A DNA stretch of 64,000 nucleotides from Bordetella genomosp. 8 (GCF_002119685.1 NZ_CP021108.1:4526001-4590000); one strand, 5' to 3'. Positions 24,843-34,428 are shown, counted from the first letter of the stretch. Numbers and translations: made by a program. The notes: a model not told the origin generated them from the sequence alone.

Positions 24843-25826
24843 ATGCCGTTCTCGCACTTCCGCCGCATCGCGCGCGTTCTCACCGCCGGCTGCATCGCCG
24901 CCGCACTCCCGATCGCCGCCCACGCCGCCTACCCCGAGCGCCCGGTCACCATCATCGTGCCGTTCAACACGGGCACCACGCCGGACATCCTGACCCGCCT
25001 GCTGGCGTCCGTGCTCAGCAAGGACACGGGCGGCAGCTTCGTCGTGCAGAACAAGGTGGGCGCCTCGGGCATCATCGGTACCCAATACCTGGCCAACCAG
25101 CCGGCCGACGGCTATACCTTGGGCTACGCCAACGTGGCGACGCTGGCCATCAACCAGTCCCTGTATGCCAAGCTGCCTTACGATGCCGACAAGCAGCTCG
25201 CGCCCGTGGCCCTGACCGGTTCCGTGCAGAACGTGCTGGCCGTGCGTCCCAGCCTGGGCGTGAAGAGCGTCAGCGAGCTGATCGCGCTGGGCAAGAAGGA
25301 GCCAGGCAAGCTGGTCTACGCCTCGGGCGGCAACGGCACCACGGGCCACCTGAGCGCCGCGATGTTCGGCGCGATGGCCGGTGTGCAGATGATGCACGTC
25401 CCCTACAAGGGCGGGGTCGAGGCCGACCTGGCCGTGTTGCGGGGTGAAGCCGACCTGGTGTTCGACAACATCTCGTCGATCTCGACATTCATCGACCAGG
25501 GCAAGGTCATTCCGCTGGCCGTGACCGGCGCGACACGTGATCCCCTGCTGCCCAACCTGCCCACGCTGGACGAACTCGGCCTGAAGGGCTACCGTGCTGT
25601 GGCATGGACGGGTTATGTGGCGCCCGCGGGCGTCGATCCCAAGATCCTGGACTGGCTGAACGCGGCGATCAACAAGGCCCTGGCGGAACCGGAAGTTCAG
25701 CAGAAGCTGAAGACCCTGGCCTACGTGCCCACCATCAAGCCGCGCCAGGCGCTGTTCGATCTCGCCCATGAGGAGCGCCCGGTGTGGGCGAAGGTGATCA
25801 AGGACGCGAACGTTCACGTGGACTGA
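24843..25826 (+). CDS. Bug-family (TctC-like) periplasmic substrate-binding protein
   Basis: 327-aa receptor with a Sec signal peptide (about 1-28, ending PIAAHAAYPERP) and family blocks VTIIVPFNTGTTPDILTRL, VVQNKVGASGIIGTQYL, LVYASGGNGTTGH and HVPYKGGVEADLA. GGAAAG precedes ATG 24843. Its place between N-substituted D-amino acid hydrolases suggests it binds such a compound or a related carboxylate, delivered to a membrane partner elsewhere. Confidence 0.92.
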   Translation: MPFSHFRRIARVLTAGCIAAALPIAAHAAYPERPVTIIVPFNTGTTPDILTRLLASVLSKDTGGSFVVQNKVGASGIIGTQYLANQPADGYTLGYANVATLAINQSLYAKLPYDADKQLAPVALTGSVQNVLAVRPSLGVKSVSELIALGKKEPGKLVYASGGNGTTGHLSAAMFGAMAGVQMMHVPYKGGVEADLAVLRGEADLVFDNISSISTFIDQGKVIPLAVTGATRDPLLPNLPTLDELGLKGYRAVAWTGYVAPAGVDPKILDWLNAAINKALAEPEVQQKLKTLAYVPTIKPRQALFDLAHEERPVWAKVIKDANVHVD

Positions 25827-25853
25827 TCGAACCGCCGCCCCCTTTCAACAATC

Positions 25854-25881
25854 GACGCCGCAGCCGCGGCGTCGCCCTTTT
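25854..25881 (+). terminator. Hairpin with short T-run after Bug gene
   Basis: GACGCCGC/GCGGCGTC (25854-25861, 25866-25873) forms a perfect 8-bp stem with the loop AGCC, followed by GCCCTTTTCC. It may end the Bug transcript or attenuate read-through to the D-aminoacylase, 13 bp before its start. Confidence 0.5.
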
Positions 25882-25893
25882 CCGGATAGAACG

Positions 25894-27369
25894 ATGACCC
25901 GTGCAGCCCAGACGCATTACGACACCCTGATCCGCGGCGGCACGATCATCGATGGGTCCGGCGCGCCGCGCTTTACCGCCGACGTGGCCGTCGCCGGCGA
26001 GCGCATCGTCGCCATCGGCGAACTTGCCGACGCAACGGCGGACCAGGTCGTCGATGCCAGCGGCATGATCGTCGCCCCGGGCTTCATCGATTCACACACG
26101 CACGACGACCGCTACCTGCTGATCAACCCTGGCATGCCGGCCAAGCTCAGCCAGGGAGTGACCACGGTCGTCACGGGCAATTGCGGCCTGAGCCAGGCGC
26201 CCTGGCTGCCGGGCAAGCGCAAGGACGTCCCCGCGCCCATCAATCTGCTGAGCACGGATACGGCCGACTTTCCCTACGCCACATTCCGCGCCTACCTGGA
26301 AAAGCTGGAGAGCGATCCCGCCGCGGTCAATGCCGCGTGCCTGGTCGGCCATACGTCGCTGCGCGCCGCCGCCATGGACGACCTGGACCGTCCCGCCAAT
26401 GAAGCCGAAATCGCGCACATGCAGGCACTGCTGCGCGAAGCGATGGAAGCCGGCGCCATCGGCCTGTCCACGGGCACGGCCTACCCCACCGCCATGCCGG
26501 CCACTACCGAAGAACTGATGGGCGTGGCGCAAGTGCTGCGCGAGTACGGCGGCATCTACACGAGCCATATCCGCGACGAAGCCGACCAGATCTTCGCCGC
26601 GCTGGACGAGGCCTTCGCGGTGGGCGCCGCTGGCGACGCGCCCGTGCTGGTCTCCCACCACAAGCTGATCGGCCCCAGGAACCACGGCCGTTCCGTGCAG
26701 ACCCTGGCCCATATCGCCGAAGCCGCGACACGCCAGCCCATCCGGCTGGATGCCTACCCCTACGTGGCGGGCTCGACCATCCTGCGCAAGGACCGCCTGG
26801 CCGTATCCAGCCGCATCATCGTCACCAAGTCCGAACCGCTGCCGCATTACGCGGGCTGGGACCTGGACAAGATCGCCGAAGACATGGGCGTGACGCAGGA
26901 AGCAGCGGTGGACGCCCTGCAGCCGGCGGGCGCGATCTACTTCATCATGGACGAAGCGGACGTCGAACGCATACTTGCCTATCCCGGCACGATGATAGGG
27001 TCCGACGGTATTCCGAGCGATCCGGCGCCGCATCCGCGCCTGTGGGGAACCTTCCCACGCGTGCTGGGCTACTACTGCCGCGACATGCAGCTGTTCACGC
27101 TGGAAGAAGCCGTGCACAAGATGACCGGGATGACGGCGGGATACTTTCGCCTGCCCGAGCGCGGCCTGCTGAAAGCGGGGCACTACGCCGACATCGTCAT
27201 CTTCGATGCCGAGACCATCGCCGACACCGCCACCTGGTCATCGCCGACCCGGCAGGCCAAGGGAATCTCCTGCGTGTTCGTCAACGGAGTCGCGGCGTGG
27301 TGCGACGGCGCCAGCACGGGAACACGCACCGGCGCCGTCGTGCGACCTATAGGACCGAGTAGCCTTTAG
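25894..27369 (+). CDS. N-acyl-D-amino-acid deacylase (D-aminoacylase)
   Basis: 491-aa amidohydrolase-superfamily zinc enzyme hydrolysing N-acyl-D-amino acids. Zinc-site features are H68 and H70 in APGFIDSHTHDD and C97 in VVTGNCGLS, matching the D-aminoacylase arrangement with a Cys ligand. SHIRDEADQ, VLVSHHKLIGPRNHG and IGSDGIPSD complete the signature. The ATG at 25894 lies shortly after a hairpin (25854). With the D-carbamoylase it points to use of N-substituted D-amino acids. Confidence 0.92.
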   Translation: MTRAAQTHYDTLIRGGTIIDGSGAPRFTADVAVAGERIVAIGELADATADQVVDASGMIVAPGFIDSHTHDDRYLLINPGMPAKLSQGVTTVVTGNCGLSQAPWLPGKRKDVPAPINLLSTDTADFPYATFRAYLEKLESDPAAVNAACLVGHTSLRAAAMDDLDRPANEAEIAHMQALLREAMEAGAIGLSTGTAYPTAMPATTEELMGVAQVLREYGGIYTSHIRDEADQIFAALDEAFAVGAAGDAPVLVSHHKLIGPRNHGRSVQTLAHIAEAATRQPIRLDAYPYVAGSTILRKDRLAVSSRIIVTKSEPLPHYAGWDLDKIAEDMGVTQEAAVDALQPAGAIYFIMDEADVERILAYPGTMIGSDGIPSDPAPHPRLWGTFPRVLGYYCRDMQLFTLEEAVHKMTGMTAGYFRLPERGLLKAGHYADIVIFDAETIADTATWSSPTRQAKGISCVFVNGVAAWCDGASTGTRTGAVVRPIGPSSL

Positions 27370-27422
27370 CATCTGCCCGATCCAGGCGCGCATGCCCAAC
27401 CATAGCCTGCGTGCCGCGACGG

Positions 27423-28250
27423 CTATGCGAAATCGGTCGACAGCGACAACTGCCGCCAGGATTCGGCCTCGGCCAGCTGCGTCCTGGCGCGATTCACGAC
27501 GACCTCGTAAGCATCCGAACCCGCAGCAAATCGCAAGGGCGGGTGCGGCGACGCCACCAGGGCCACGATTGCCGCGCCCAGTTTCCGGGGCTCACCCAAT
27601 TGACGGTGACTCACCGCATCGAGCCCGCGACGTTTCTCCTCGCTGTACTGGACATAGTCGGCGACCTCCAGATCGCCATAGCGCACCGAGCTCGCATCCA
27701 GAAAATCCGTCCGGAACTGTCCTGGCTCGACCAGCGTCGTCACGATGCCGAACTGCTTCAGCTCCTGCGCCAAGGCTTCGGACCAGCCTTCTATCGCGAA
27801 CTTCGACGCGCAATACATCGAAGACCCGCCAAACCCGACAAGCCCGGCGATCGATGTGATGGACACAACGTGGCCGGCACGCTGCGCGCGCATCAACGGA
27901 AGCACCGCGCGCGTCACGGCGAAGGTGCCGAACACATTGGTCGAGAACTGGCGTGAAATGGCCTGCTCCGACAATTGCTCGAAGGCGCCCAGCTGGCCAT
28001 ACCCAGCGTTGTTCACGAGCACGTCGATACGTCCGAAGTGGCGCACCGCGTCGGCCACCGCAGCCTCGATGGATTGCGTGTCGGTCATGTCCAGCGGTAT
28101 CGCCAGGGCCCGGTCCTGACCAGCGAAGCGCCCAAGCAACGAGTCGGCATTACGGCTGGTGAAGACCACCCTGTCGCCGCTGGCCAGCGCGGCGTTGCCG
28201 ATCTCCAGCCCCAGCCCGCGATTGGCTCCGGTAATGAACCATGTCTTCAT
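27423..28250 (-). CDS. Short-chain dehydrogenase/reductase
   Basis: 275-aa classical SDR. Nucleotide-binding TGANRGLGLEIG is at residues 8-19, NNAGYG follows, and the catalytic residues appear as SITSIAG and YCASK (YxxxK). It ends AEAESWRQLS, normal for this family of NAD(P)H oxidoreductases. ATG 28250 was chosen because earlier Met codons lead into nonconserved sequence; GGA lies upstream. It is divergent from an AraC regulator by 122 bp, the usual arrangement for an AraC-controlled SDR. Confidence 0.9.
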   Translation of the reverse strand: MKTWFITGANRGLGLEIGNAALASGDRVVFTSRNADSLLGRFAGQDRALAIPLDMTDTQSIEAAVADAVRHFGRIDVLVNNAGYGQLGAFEQLSEQAISRQFSTNVFGTFAVTRAVLPLMRAQRAGHVVSITSIAGLVGFGGSSMYCASKFAIEGWSEALAQELKQFGIVTTLVEPGQFRTDFLDASSVRYGDLEVADYVQYSEEKRRGLDAVSHRQLGEPRKLGAAIVALVASPHPPLRFAAGSDAYEVVVNRARTQLAEAESWRQLSLSTDFA

Positions 28251-28372
28251 GCCAAAATCCAAGAGGAATCGAACGTTCAACAGCTTACCGATGCCGGGCA
28301 TTGCGCGTTAGCCCATTGCTGCCGGCCTGTTGCCTGATACTCTTGAAAGCAGGCTCGCCAGAAGGAATTGCC

Positions 28373-29305
28373 ATGCAAGACGTGACGACGGAGGAAGATA
28401 GCCGGCTGCTGCTCGAGACGGCGCCGATACGCGAGCAGTTGGCGCGCGCCGCAGTGGACCTCATCAGCCCGCATCCCCCCGAGACCCAATTGCTCCCCGG
28501 CGTGCACATGTATCATCGCGATACGCCCCTGCCGCCCACGGGCTACTTCTACGAGCCCAGCCTGGCGGTCATACTGAAGGGCAGGAAACGCGTCCAGCTG
28601 GGCGAGTCCGTCTTTCTCTACGACGCCTCGCGCTTTCTGCTGACCTCCATGCACCTGCCGACCACGACGGAAGTGCTGGGCGCGAGCGAACAGGATCCCT
28701 ACGTCTCGGTCCTTATCAAGCTGGACCTGGAAATTGCCCGCGAAGTGCTGGCCGAAATCGAACTGCATGGCGTGGGGGACATCTCGCCGGACTCGGCCAT
28801 GGCAACCGGACCGGCGACACCCGAGATCTTCGACCTCGTACGCAGGACGCTGGACCTGTGCGCCTATCCGGGAAACCCTGGATACCTGTGGAAGATCCTG
28901 CAGCGCGAAATTATCTACAGGCTGCTGGTCGGGCCGATGGGCGCGCGCTTCAGGCAGACGGTCCTGCTCGGCACCCAGAGCAACAAGGTCGCCAAGGCGA
29001 TCAATTGGTTGAAGGACAACTATGCCCAGGCCATCAAGGTGGAGGAGCTCGCCGCGCTGGCGGGCATGGGCGTCTCCACCTTCCATCATCATTTCCGCGC
29101 CATCACGTCCATGAGCCCGCTGCAATACCAGAAGCAGCTGCGCCTGCACGAAGCGAGGCGGCTGTTGTTGATGGAGCAGGCCGACGCCGGGACAGTCGCC
29201 TTCCGGGTGGGCTACGAGAGCAGCACGCAGTTCAACCGGGAGTACCGGCGGCAGTTCGGCCAGCCGCCGATACGCGACGTCCGGACCCTGATGTCGGTCT
29301 CGTAG
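28373..29305 (+). CDS. AraC-family transcriptional regulator
   Basis: 310-aa regulator with an AraC_N-type ligand domain (VHMYHRDTPLPPTGYFYEPS, LAVILKGRKRVQLGE) and a C-terminal double HTH (IKVEELAALAGMGVSTFHHH, then FRAITSMSPLQYQKQLRLHE; second helix AFRVGYESSTQFNREYRRQF). AAGGA is 6 nt before ATG 28373. It is divergent from the SDR, which it probably activates, and lies upstream of the molybdenum hydroxylase operon, which may also be in its reach. Confidence 0.92.
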   Translation: MQDVTTEEDSRLLLETAPIREQLARAAVDLISPHPPETQLLPGVHMYHRDTPLPPTGYFYEPSLAVILKGRKRVQLGESVFLYDASRFLLTSMHLPTTTEVLGASEQDPYVSVLIKLDLEIAREVLAEIELHGVGDISPDSAMATGPATPEIFDLVRRTLDLCAYPGNPGYLWKILQREIIYRLLVGPMGARFRQTVLLGTQSNKVAKAINWLKDNYAQAIKVEELAALAGMGVSTFHHHFRAITSMSPLQYQKQLRLHEARRLLLMEQADAGTVAFRVGYESSTQFNREYRRQFGQPPIRDVRTLMSVS

Positions 29306-29438
29306 CGCGGCTGACCTGGCGCGACAGGATCGGGCAATCATCGCAGAGGATCGGGCTCATTGATCGAGCAAGCCACAACATATAGTCGGTGGGTGACCTG
29401 GAATTCCCGCACCCAGGCTCGACTATGTGGGCTCGCAC

Positions 29439-29939
29439 ATGACTCAAGCTAAAACCATCACATTGCGGATCAACGGCAGCGACAGGTCGCTGCCGCTGGA
29501 TCCTCGAACAACCCTGCTCGACGCCCTGCGTGAATACGCCGGACTGACCGGCAGCAAGAAGGGATGCGATCACGGCCAATGTGGCGCCTGTACCGTTCAC
29601 GTGGACGGACAACGGGTGCTAAGCTGCCTGACCTTTGCCGCGCAGGCAGAAGGGCTGCCGGTCACCACCATTGAAGGACTGGCCGACGCCCCGGATGTCC
29701 TGCACGCGATGCAGGCCGCGTTCGTGAAGCACGATGCCTTTCAATGCGGCTATTGCACGCCCGGCCAGATCATGTCGGCCGTGGCCTGCATCCGGGAAGG
29801 CCATGCCGGCAGTGCCGACGATATCCGCGAATACATGAGCGGCAATATCTGCCGCTGCGGCGCCTATCCCAATATCGTCGCGGCCATCCAGGACGCGGCC
29901 CGCACCCTCGGTGGGGAGGCCGCGCATGCGAAGCTTTGA
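29439..29939 (+). CDS. Molybdenum aldehyde oxidoreductase, 2Fe-2S subunit (PaoA/CoxS-like)
   Basis: 166-aa electron-transfer subunit of a xanthine-dehydrogenase-family enzyme. A plant-ferredoxin-type cluster is at CDHGQCGACTVH plus VLSC, and a second 2Fe-2S cluster at CGYCTPGQ and CRCGAY. Unlike E. coli PaoA it carries no twin-arginine signal; the protein starts MTQAKTITLRING. It overlaps the FAD subunit by 14 nt. First gene of a three-subunit operon. Confidence 0.92.
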   Translation: MTQAKTITLRINGSDRSLPLDPRTTLLDALREYAGLTGSKKGCDHGQCGACTVHVDGQRVLSCLTFAAQAEGLPVTTIEGLADAPDVLHAMQAAFVKHDAFQCGYCTPGQIMSAVACIREGHAGSADDIREYMSGNICRCGAYPNIVAAIQDAARTLGGEAAHAKL

Positions 29940-30915
29940 ATACGTCCGGGCCGCCGATGTCGCCGGCGCGGCAGCGCTCAAGGATCGCGGCGCCCGCGTC
30001 CTCGCGGGCGGCACCACGCTGGTGGACCTGATGAAATGCAACGTCGAGCGGCCGGCAAGCCTGGTCGACATTACCCGGATCACCGGCCTCGATTACATCG
30101 AGGCCGGCGACGAATGGATCCGCATCGGCAGCCTGGCACGCATGAGCGCGGTCGCCGACCATCCGGGGATCAAAGCGGCCGCGCCGGTACTGGCGGAAAG
30201 CCTCGCACGCGCGGCGTCCGCCCAGATCCGCAACATGGCGACGATGGGAGGCAATCTGCTGCAGCGCACGCGCTGCCCGTACTTCCGCGACGTGGCGGGC
30301 GCTTCGCCGTGCAATAAGCGGGTACCCGGGTCAGGCTGCGCCGCGCTCGACGGCGTCAACCGCAATCATGCGGTGCTGGGCGGCAGCGAGGCCTGTATCG
30401 CGGTCTACCCTGGCGACTTCGCCACGGCGCTCGCTGCCTTCGACGGCAGGATCCGCATACAGGGGGGCAAGGAACGGGTGGTCGTCGCCGACGAGTTCTT
30501 CAAGACACCGGGCGGTACCCCCGATATCGAGAATAGCCTGATGCCCGGGGAAATCATCACGGCCATCGAGATTCCCGTTACTGCCGCGCTGCGGTACTCC
30601 CATTATCTGAAAGTGCGGGATCGGGCCTCCTACGAATTCGCCGCCGCCAGCGCGGCGGTCGGCGTGGAGCTGGAAAGCGACGGCACAACCATCAAGGACG
30701 TGCGGGTCGCGCTGGGCGGCGTCGCGACCAAGCCCTGGCGCGCACGTGGGGTCGAAGCCGAGCTGGCAGGCAAGCCGTTCACCGAAAGCGTCATCCGGGC
30801 CGCGGCGAACCGGGCCACGGAGGGCGCGGTCGCCAGGCAACACAATACGTACAAAATCACGCTTCTACCGCGAGTCGTCACGCGCGCGCTGCTGGAAGCC
30901 AGGAGGGTCGCATGA
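29926..30915 (+). CDS. Molybdenum aldehyde oxidoreductase, FAD subunit (PaoB-like)
   Basis: 329-aa FAD-binding subunit of the CoxM/CutM fold. ARVLAGGTTLVDLMK and RNMATMGGNLLQRT bind FAD. A Cys set in RTRCPYFRD, PCNKRVPGSGCAAL matches the extra [4Fe-4S] cluster segment known in PaoB (YagS), which distinguishes this from CoxM-type subunits. GGGGAGG is 6 nt before ATG 29926. It overlaps its neighbours on both sides, so the operon is tightly coupled. Confidence 0.92.
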   Translation: MRSFEYVRAADVAGAAALKDRGARVLAGGTTLVDLMKCNVERPASLVDITRITGLDYIEAGDEWIRIGSLARMSAVADHPGIKAAAPVLAESLARAASAQIRNMATMGGNLLQRTRCPYFRDVAGASPCNKRVPGSGCAALDGVNRNHAVLGGSEACIAVYPGDFATALAAFDGRIRIQGGKERVVVADEFFKTPGGTPDIENSLMPGEIITAIEIPVTAALRYSHYLKVRDRASYEFAAASAAVGVELESDGTTIKDVRVALGGVATKPWRARGVEAELAGKPFTESVIRAAANRATEGAVARQHNTYKITLLPRVVTRALLEARRVA

Positions 30916-33308
30916 ACCACGGTTTGGATGTCCAGATCAATCGCAGGGAAGTCCTCCAGCTCCTGGCCGCGGGCGCCACATCAGGCGCACTGCCGGCTGT
31001 CGCGCTCGCAGCCTCGGCACCCGCGACAGCCGAGGCTGCGTCGGCCGGGCCGGGCGCCGGCGGCGCGCTCGGCGCCGACACCCCGCGGATCGACGGGACG
31101 CTGAAGGTCACCGGGCGGGCGCCCTATGCCATCGAACATCAAGTCGAAGGGCTGGCCCACGGCGTCCTGGTGCAGTCCACCATCGCGAGCGGCCGCGTTT
31201 CCCGCATGGAGACCAGCAAGGCGCGCGCGGCGCCCGGCGTCCTGGCTGTCTATACGCCGGGCAACGCGCCGCGCATCCTGCCGGCGACTGTCTACACCAA
31301 GGGCGGCGCCGCCACCGAAAGCTTTCTGCCGCTGCAGGACGACCGGGTGCTGTGGAACGGGCAGCACATCGCATTCGTGGTCGCGGAAACGCTGGAGCAA
31401 GCCACGGAAGCCGCGCACCTCATAGAAGTGGAATACGAAGCGTCCACCGCCGTGCTGGACGCCGCGGACCCGCAGGCCCCCGTGGTGCCCGTCGAGGCCC
31501 TGGACGTGAACTGGGGCGACGCCCAGGCCGCGATGCAGCAGGCCGATGTCCGGGTCCACGGCGTCTATACCACGCCACGCGAGTACAACCTTCCCATCGA
31601 ACTCCATGCCTGCATCGCCGCATGGCATGGGGATGAACTCACGGTGTGGGAGCCCAGCCAGTGGGTTGGTGGCGCCGGGGCCGTCATCGCGGAGTGGATG
31701 GGTATCCCGGTGGAGAAAGTCCACGTCGTCTCGCCTTTCATCGGCGGCGGCTTCGGCAGCAAGGTCTCGCCCCATCCACACGTCGCGATCACCTGCGCGG
31801 CGGCGCGCGCACTGGGGCGCCCGGTGAAGACCTCCCTGACGCGGCAGCAGACCTTCACGGGCTATGGCGGGCGTCCCAGGACGCACCAGGAACTGACGCT
31901 GGCCGCGAAGCGCGACGGCACGCTGGTGGCAATACACCACCGCAGCTGGAATGAAACCGCCATGGAGGATATCCACCAGGAGCCATGCAACGCCGTGACG
32001 CCGCTGATGTACGCGGTGCCGAATTTCTCGTCCCGCCACAGCCTGCGGCGCGCGCATACCGTCAATCCCGGATGGTTGCGGGCGCCGGGTGAAAACCCCA
32101 GCGCCTATGCGCTGGAAACGGCGATGGATGAGTTGTCGTACGAACTCGGGATCGATCCCCTCGAACTGCGCTTGAAGAACTATGCGGAAATCGACCCCGA
32201 AGCCAAGGTGCCATGGACCACGCGCCAGTTGAAGGATGCCTACGCCGCCGGCGCGCAGGCGTTCGGCTGGGAGCGCCGCACACCGCAGCCACGTTCCATG
32301 CGCGAAGGACGCGAACTGATCGGCTGGGGCATGGCCACCGGTACCTACCCGGTCCGCCGCACGCCCGGCCAGGCCAGGATCACGCTACGCCAGGATGGCC
32401 GGATCGAAGTCCGCAGCGCCGGTGTGGACCTCGGCACCGGCACCTATACGATTCTTTCGCAAACCGTCTCCGACGCCTTGAACGTGCCTCGCGCGCAGAT
32501 CGACGTCATCCTGGGAGATACTTCGCTGCCGCTCGCGCCGCTGGCCGGTGGTTCGCAATTGGCCAATGTGCTGGTCGGCGCCGTCCACAAGGGCGCCCTC
32601 GCGCTGCGCGCGGAACTGCTGCGCATCGCCGCGACGGACGCCCGCTCGCCCCTGCGGCACGCACGGGCAGCGGAACTTGTGCTGGCGGACGGCAAGGTCC
32701 TTTCAAGCCGTACGCCGGAAATGGCGATGGAATTCGGGGCCCTGCTTCGCGCCACCGGTCGGGACAAGGTCGACATCGATGCCGATACCTTCGCCGAAGG
32801 CTCGGGCCAGCAGGACCGTTACCAGGCCAATCGCACGTTCAAGAAAATGGTATCGCCGACCGAGGGCGGCGTGTCCGCGCATGCCTGGAGCGCGCAGTTC
32901 GTCGAAGTGCGCGTGGACGAGGATTTCGGCACGGTGCGCGTGCGCCGCATGGTGGGCGCCTTCGACAGCGGCCGGGTATTCAACCCGAGATTGGCGCGCA
33001 GCCAGTGGATGGGCGGAATGATCATGGGCCTGGGTCAGGCCTTGCTGGAAGACGGCGCATTCGACCCGAGGACAGGCCGTGTGGTCAGCGCCAGCCTGGC
33101 GGACTACCTGGTCGCCGTCAACGCCGACGTGCCGGACATCACCACAATTTCGGTGGGCGTACCGGACTTGCAAGCCACCGCACTGGGCGGCAAGGCGGTG
33201 GGCGAACTTGGGATCGTCGGCGTCGCAGCGGCCATCGGCAATGCCGTCTACCATGCCACCGGCAAACGGGTGCGCGATCTGCCGATCACGATGGAGAAGC
33301 TGGTCTGA
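30912..33308 (+). CDS. Molybdenum aldehyde oxidoreductase, molybdopterin subunit (PaoC-like)
   Basis: 798-aa catalytic subunit of the xanthine-dehydrogenase family. It binds molybdopterin cytosine dinucleotide and oxidises an aldehyde or N-heterocycle at Mo. PFIGGGFGSKV is the family Q/G-loop, and the active-site Glu is in GGKAVGELGIVG near the C-terminus. It is longer than E. coli PaoC because of an N-terminal segment: NRREVLQLLAAGATSGALPA with twin Arg (11-12) and a hydrophobic run, resembling a Tat signal. No XdhC/PaoD-type maturation gene is next to it. The substrate is unknown. The start ATGA overlaps the previous stop. Confidence 0.92.
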   Translation: MNHGLDVQINRREVLQLLAAGATSGALPAVALAASAPATAEAASAGPGAGGALGADTPRIDGTLKVTGRAPYAIEHQVEGLAHGVLVQSTIASGRVSRMETSKARAAPGVLAVYTPGNAPRILPATVYTKGGAATESFLPLQDDRVLWNGQHIAFVVAETLEQATEAAHLIEVEYEASTAVLDAADPQAPVVPVEALDVNWGDAQAAMQQADVRVHGVYTTPREYNLPIELHACIAAWHGDELTVWEPSQWVGGAGAVIAEWMGIPVEKVHVVSPFIGGGFGSKVSPHPHVAITCAAARALGRPVKTSLTRQQTFTGYGGRPRTHQELTLAAKRDGTLVAIHHRSWNETAMEDIHQEPCNAVTPLMYAVPNFSSRHSLRRAHTVNPGWLRAPGENPSAYALETAMDELSYELGIDPLELRLKNYAEIDPEAKVPWTTRQLKDAYAAGAQAFGWERRTPQPRSMREGRELIGWGMATGTYPVRRTPGQARITLRQDGRIEVRSAGVDLGTGTYTILSQTVSDALNVPRAQIDVILGDTSLPLAPLAGGSQLANVLVGAVHKGALALRAELLRIAATDARSPLRHARAAELVLADGKVLSSRTPEMAMEFGALLRATGRDKVDIDADTFAEGSGQQDRYQANRTFKKMVSPTEGGVSAHAWSAQFVEVRVDEDFGTVRVRRMVGAFDSGRVFNPRLARSQWMGGMIMGLGQALLEDGAFDPRTGRVVSASLADYLVAVNADVPDITTISVGVPDLQATALGGKAVGELGIVGVAAAIGNAVYHATGKRVRDLPITMEKLV

Positions 33309-33344
33309 ACCGCCCCGCCCGCGCCGCAGGGCGGCCGGGCGGCA

Positions 33345-34340
33345 TCAGTCCAGCTTCGCGCCGGTCATCCGTACCAGGCTGCCCCAACGCTTGATCTCGG
33401 ACTCGACGAAGGCGCGGTATCCGGACGGCGGGAAATCGGGCAATTGCATGCCGTACTGCGTCAGTTGCGCGGCCACCGGCGGATCGGCCAACGCGCGGGT
33501 CAGCGCCTTCGCCACGGCATCGACGATGTCCGCCGGCGTGCCGGCGGGCGCTGAGAGCCCATTCCAGGATCCCAGCACGAAGTCCTTGTAGCCGAGCTCC
33601 GCCATGGTGGGCACGTCAGGCAGCACCGACGAACGCCTGGCGCCGGTCACCCCGAGCGCGCGCACCTTACCGGCGCGGATCTGCGGAATGGCCGTGGTGA
33701 TGTTGTCGAACTGGAATGCCGTTTCTCCCCCGAGCAAGGCCACCAGCGCGGGCGCATTGCCCTTGAACGGAATATGCAGGGCGTTGATGCCGGTCAGGTG
33801 CCGGAAGTACTCGCCGCAAAGATGCAGCGACGACCCGTTACCCCCCGACCCGTAGGCCATCGGGTTGGGCGTGGCGGAACGTTGATGCGCTTCAGCCAGG
33901 AATTCCTGGAAGTTCGTCGCCTTCACGGCAGGCCCGACCAACAGAACGTTGGGCAGCGTGCCGATCAAGCCTATGTGATCGAAATCCTTTATGGGATCGT
34001 AGGGCAGGCGCGCATACAGGCTCGGCGCGATCGCCTGTGACGCGTTGTTGGACAGCAGCAGCGTGTAGCCGTCGGGCGGCGATTTTGCCGCACGGTCCGA
34101 ACCTATCGTCCCGCCCGCGCCGGGCAGGTTCTGGATATACATGGACCCGCCCAGGAACTCGCTCATCTTTGCGGTCACGGCGCGCACGATCACGTCGCTG
34201 GATCCGCCCGGCGGAAAGGGATTGATTACCTTCACCGGCTGGTCGGGATAGGCCTTCGCGCTGGCGGTCCGGGCGAAAGCGGGCAACAGCACGGCGCCCG
34301 CCAGCGCCTGCATGGCCCGGCGACGATTCATAGGGTTCAT
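33345..34340 (-). CDS. Bug-family periplasmic substrate-binding protein, Tat-like signal
   Basis: 331-aa receptor: YPDQPVKVINPFPPGGSSDVIVRAV, LPGAGGTIGSDRAA, NPMAYGSGGNGSSLH and HIPFKGNAPALVALLGG. The leader MNPMNRRRAMQALAGAVLLP contains an RRRAMQ twin-arginine-like motif, so export could be Tat rather than Sec (inference). GGAGACACGA precedes ATG 34340. It is upstream of an Asp/Glu-racemase-like gene, and an MmgE/PrpD gene follows in the same direction. Confidence 0.9.
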   Translation of the reverse strand: MNPMNRRRAMQALAGAVLLPAFARTASAKAYPDQPVKVINPFPPGGSSDVIVRAVTAKMSEFLGGSMYIQNLPGAGGTIGSDRAAKSPPDGYTLLLSNNASQAIAPSLYARLPYDPIKDFDHIGLIGTLPNVLLVGPAVKATNFQEFLAEAHQRSATPNPMAYGSGGNGSSLHLCGEYFRHLTGINALHIPFKGNAPALVALLGGETAFQFDNITTAIPQIRAGKVRALGVTGARRSSVLPDVPTMAELGYKDFVLGSWNGLSAPAGTPADIVDAVAKALTRALADPPVAAQLTQYGMQLPDFPPSGYRAFVESEIKRWGSLVRMTGAKLD

Positions 34341-34428
34341 TCGTGTCTCCCACATTATGGTTTTACATGGTCGGCGAGTGGTGCCTTCCGGATCACCGCC
34401 GGCGGGCGCGCCCACATCATGCGGACTG

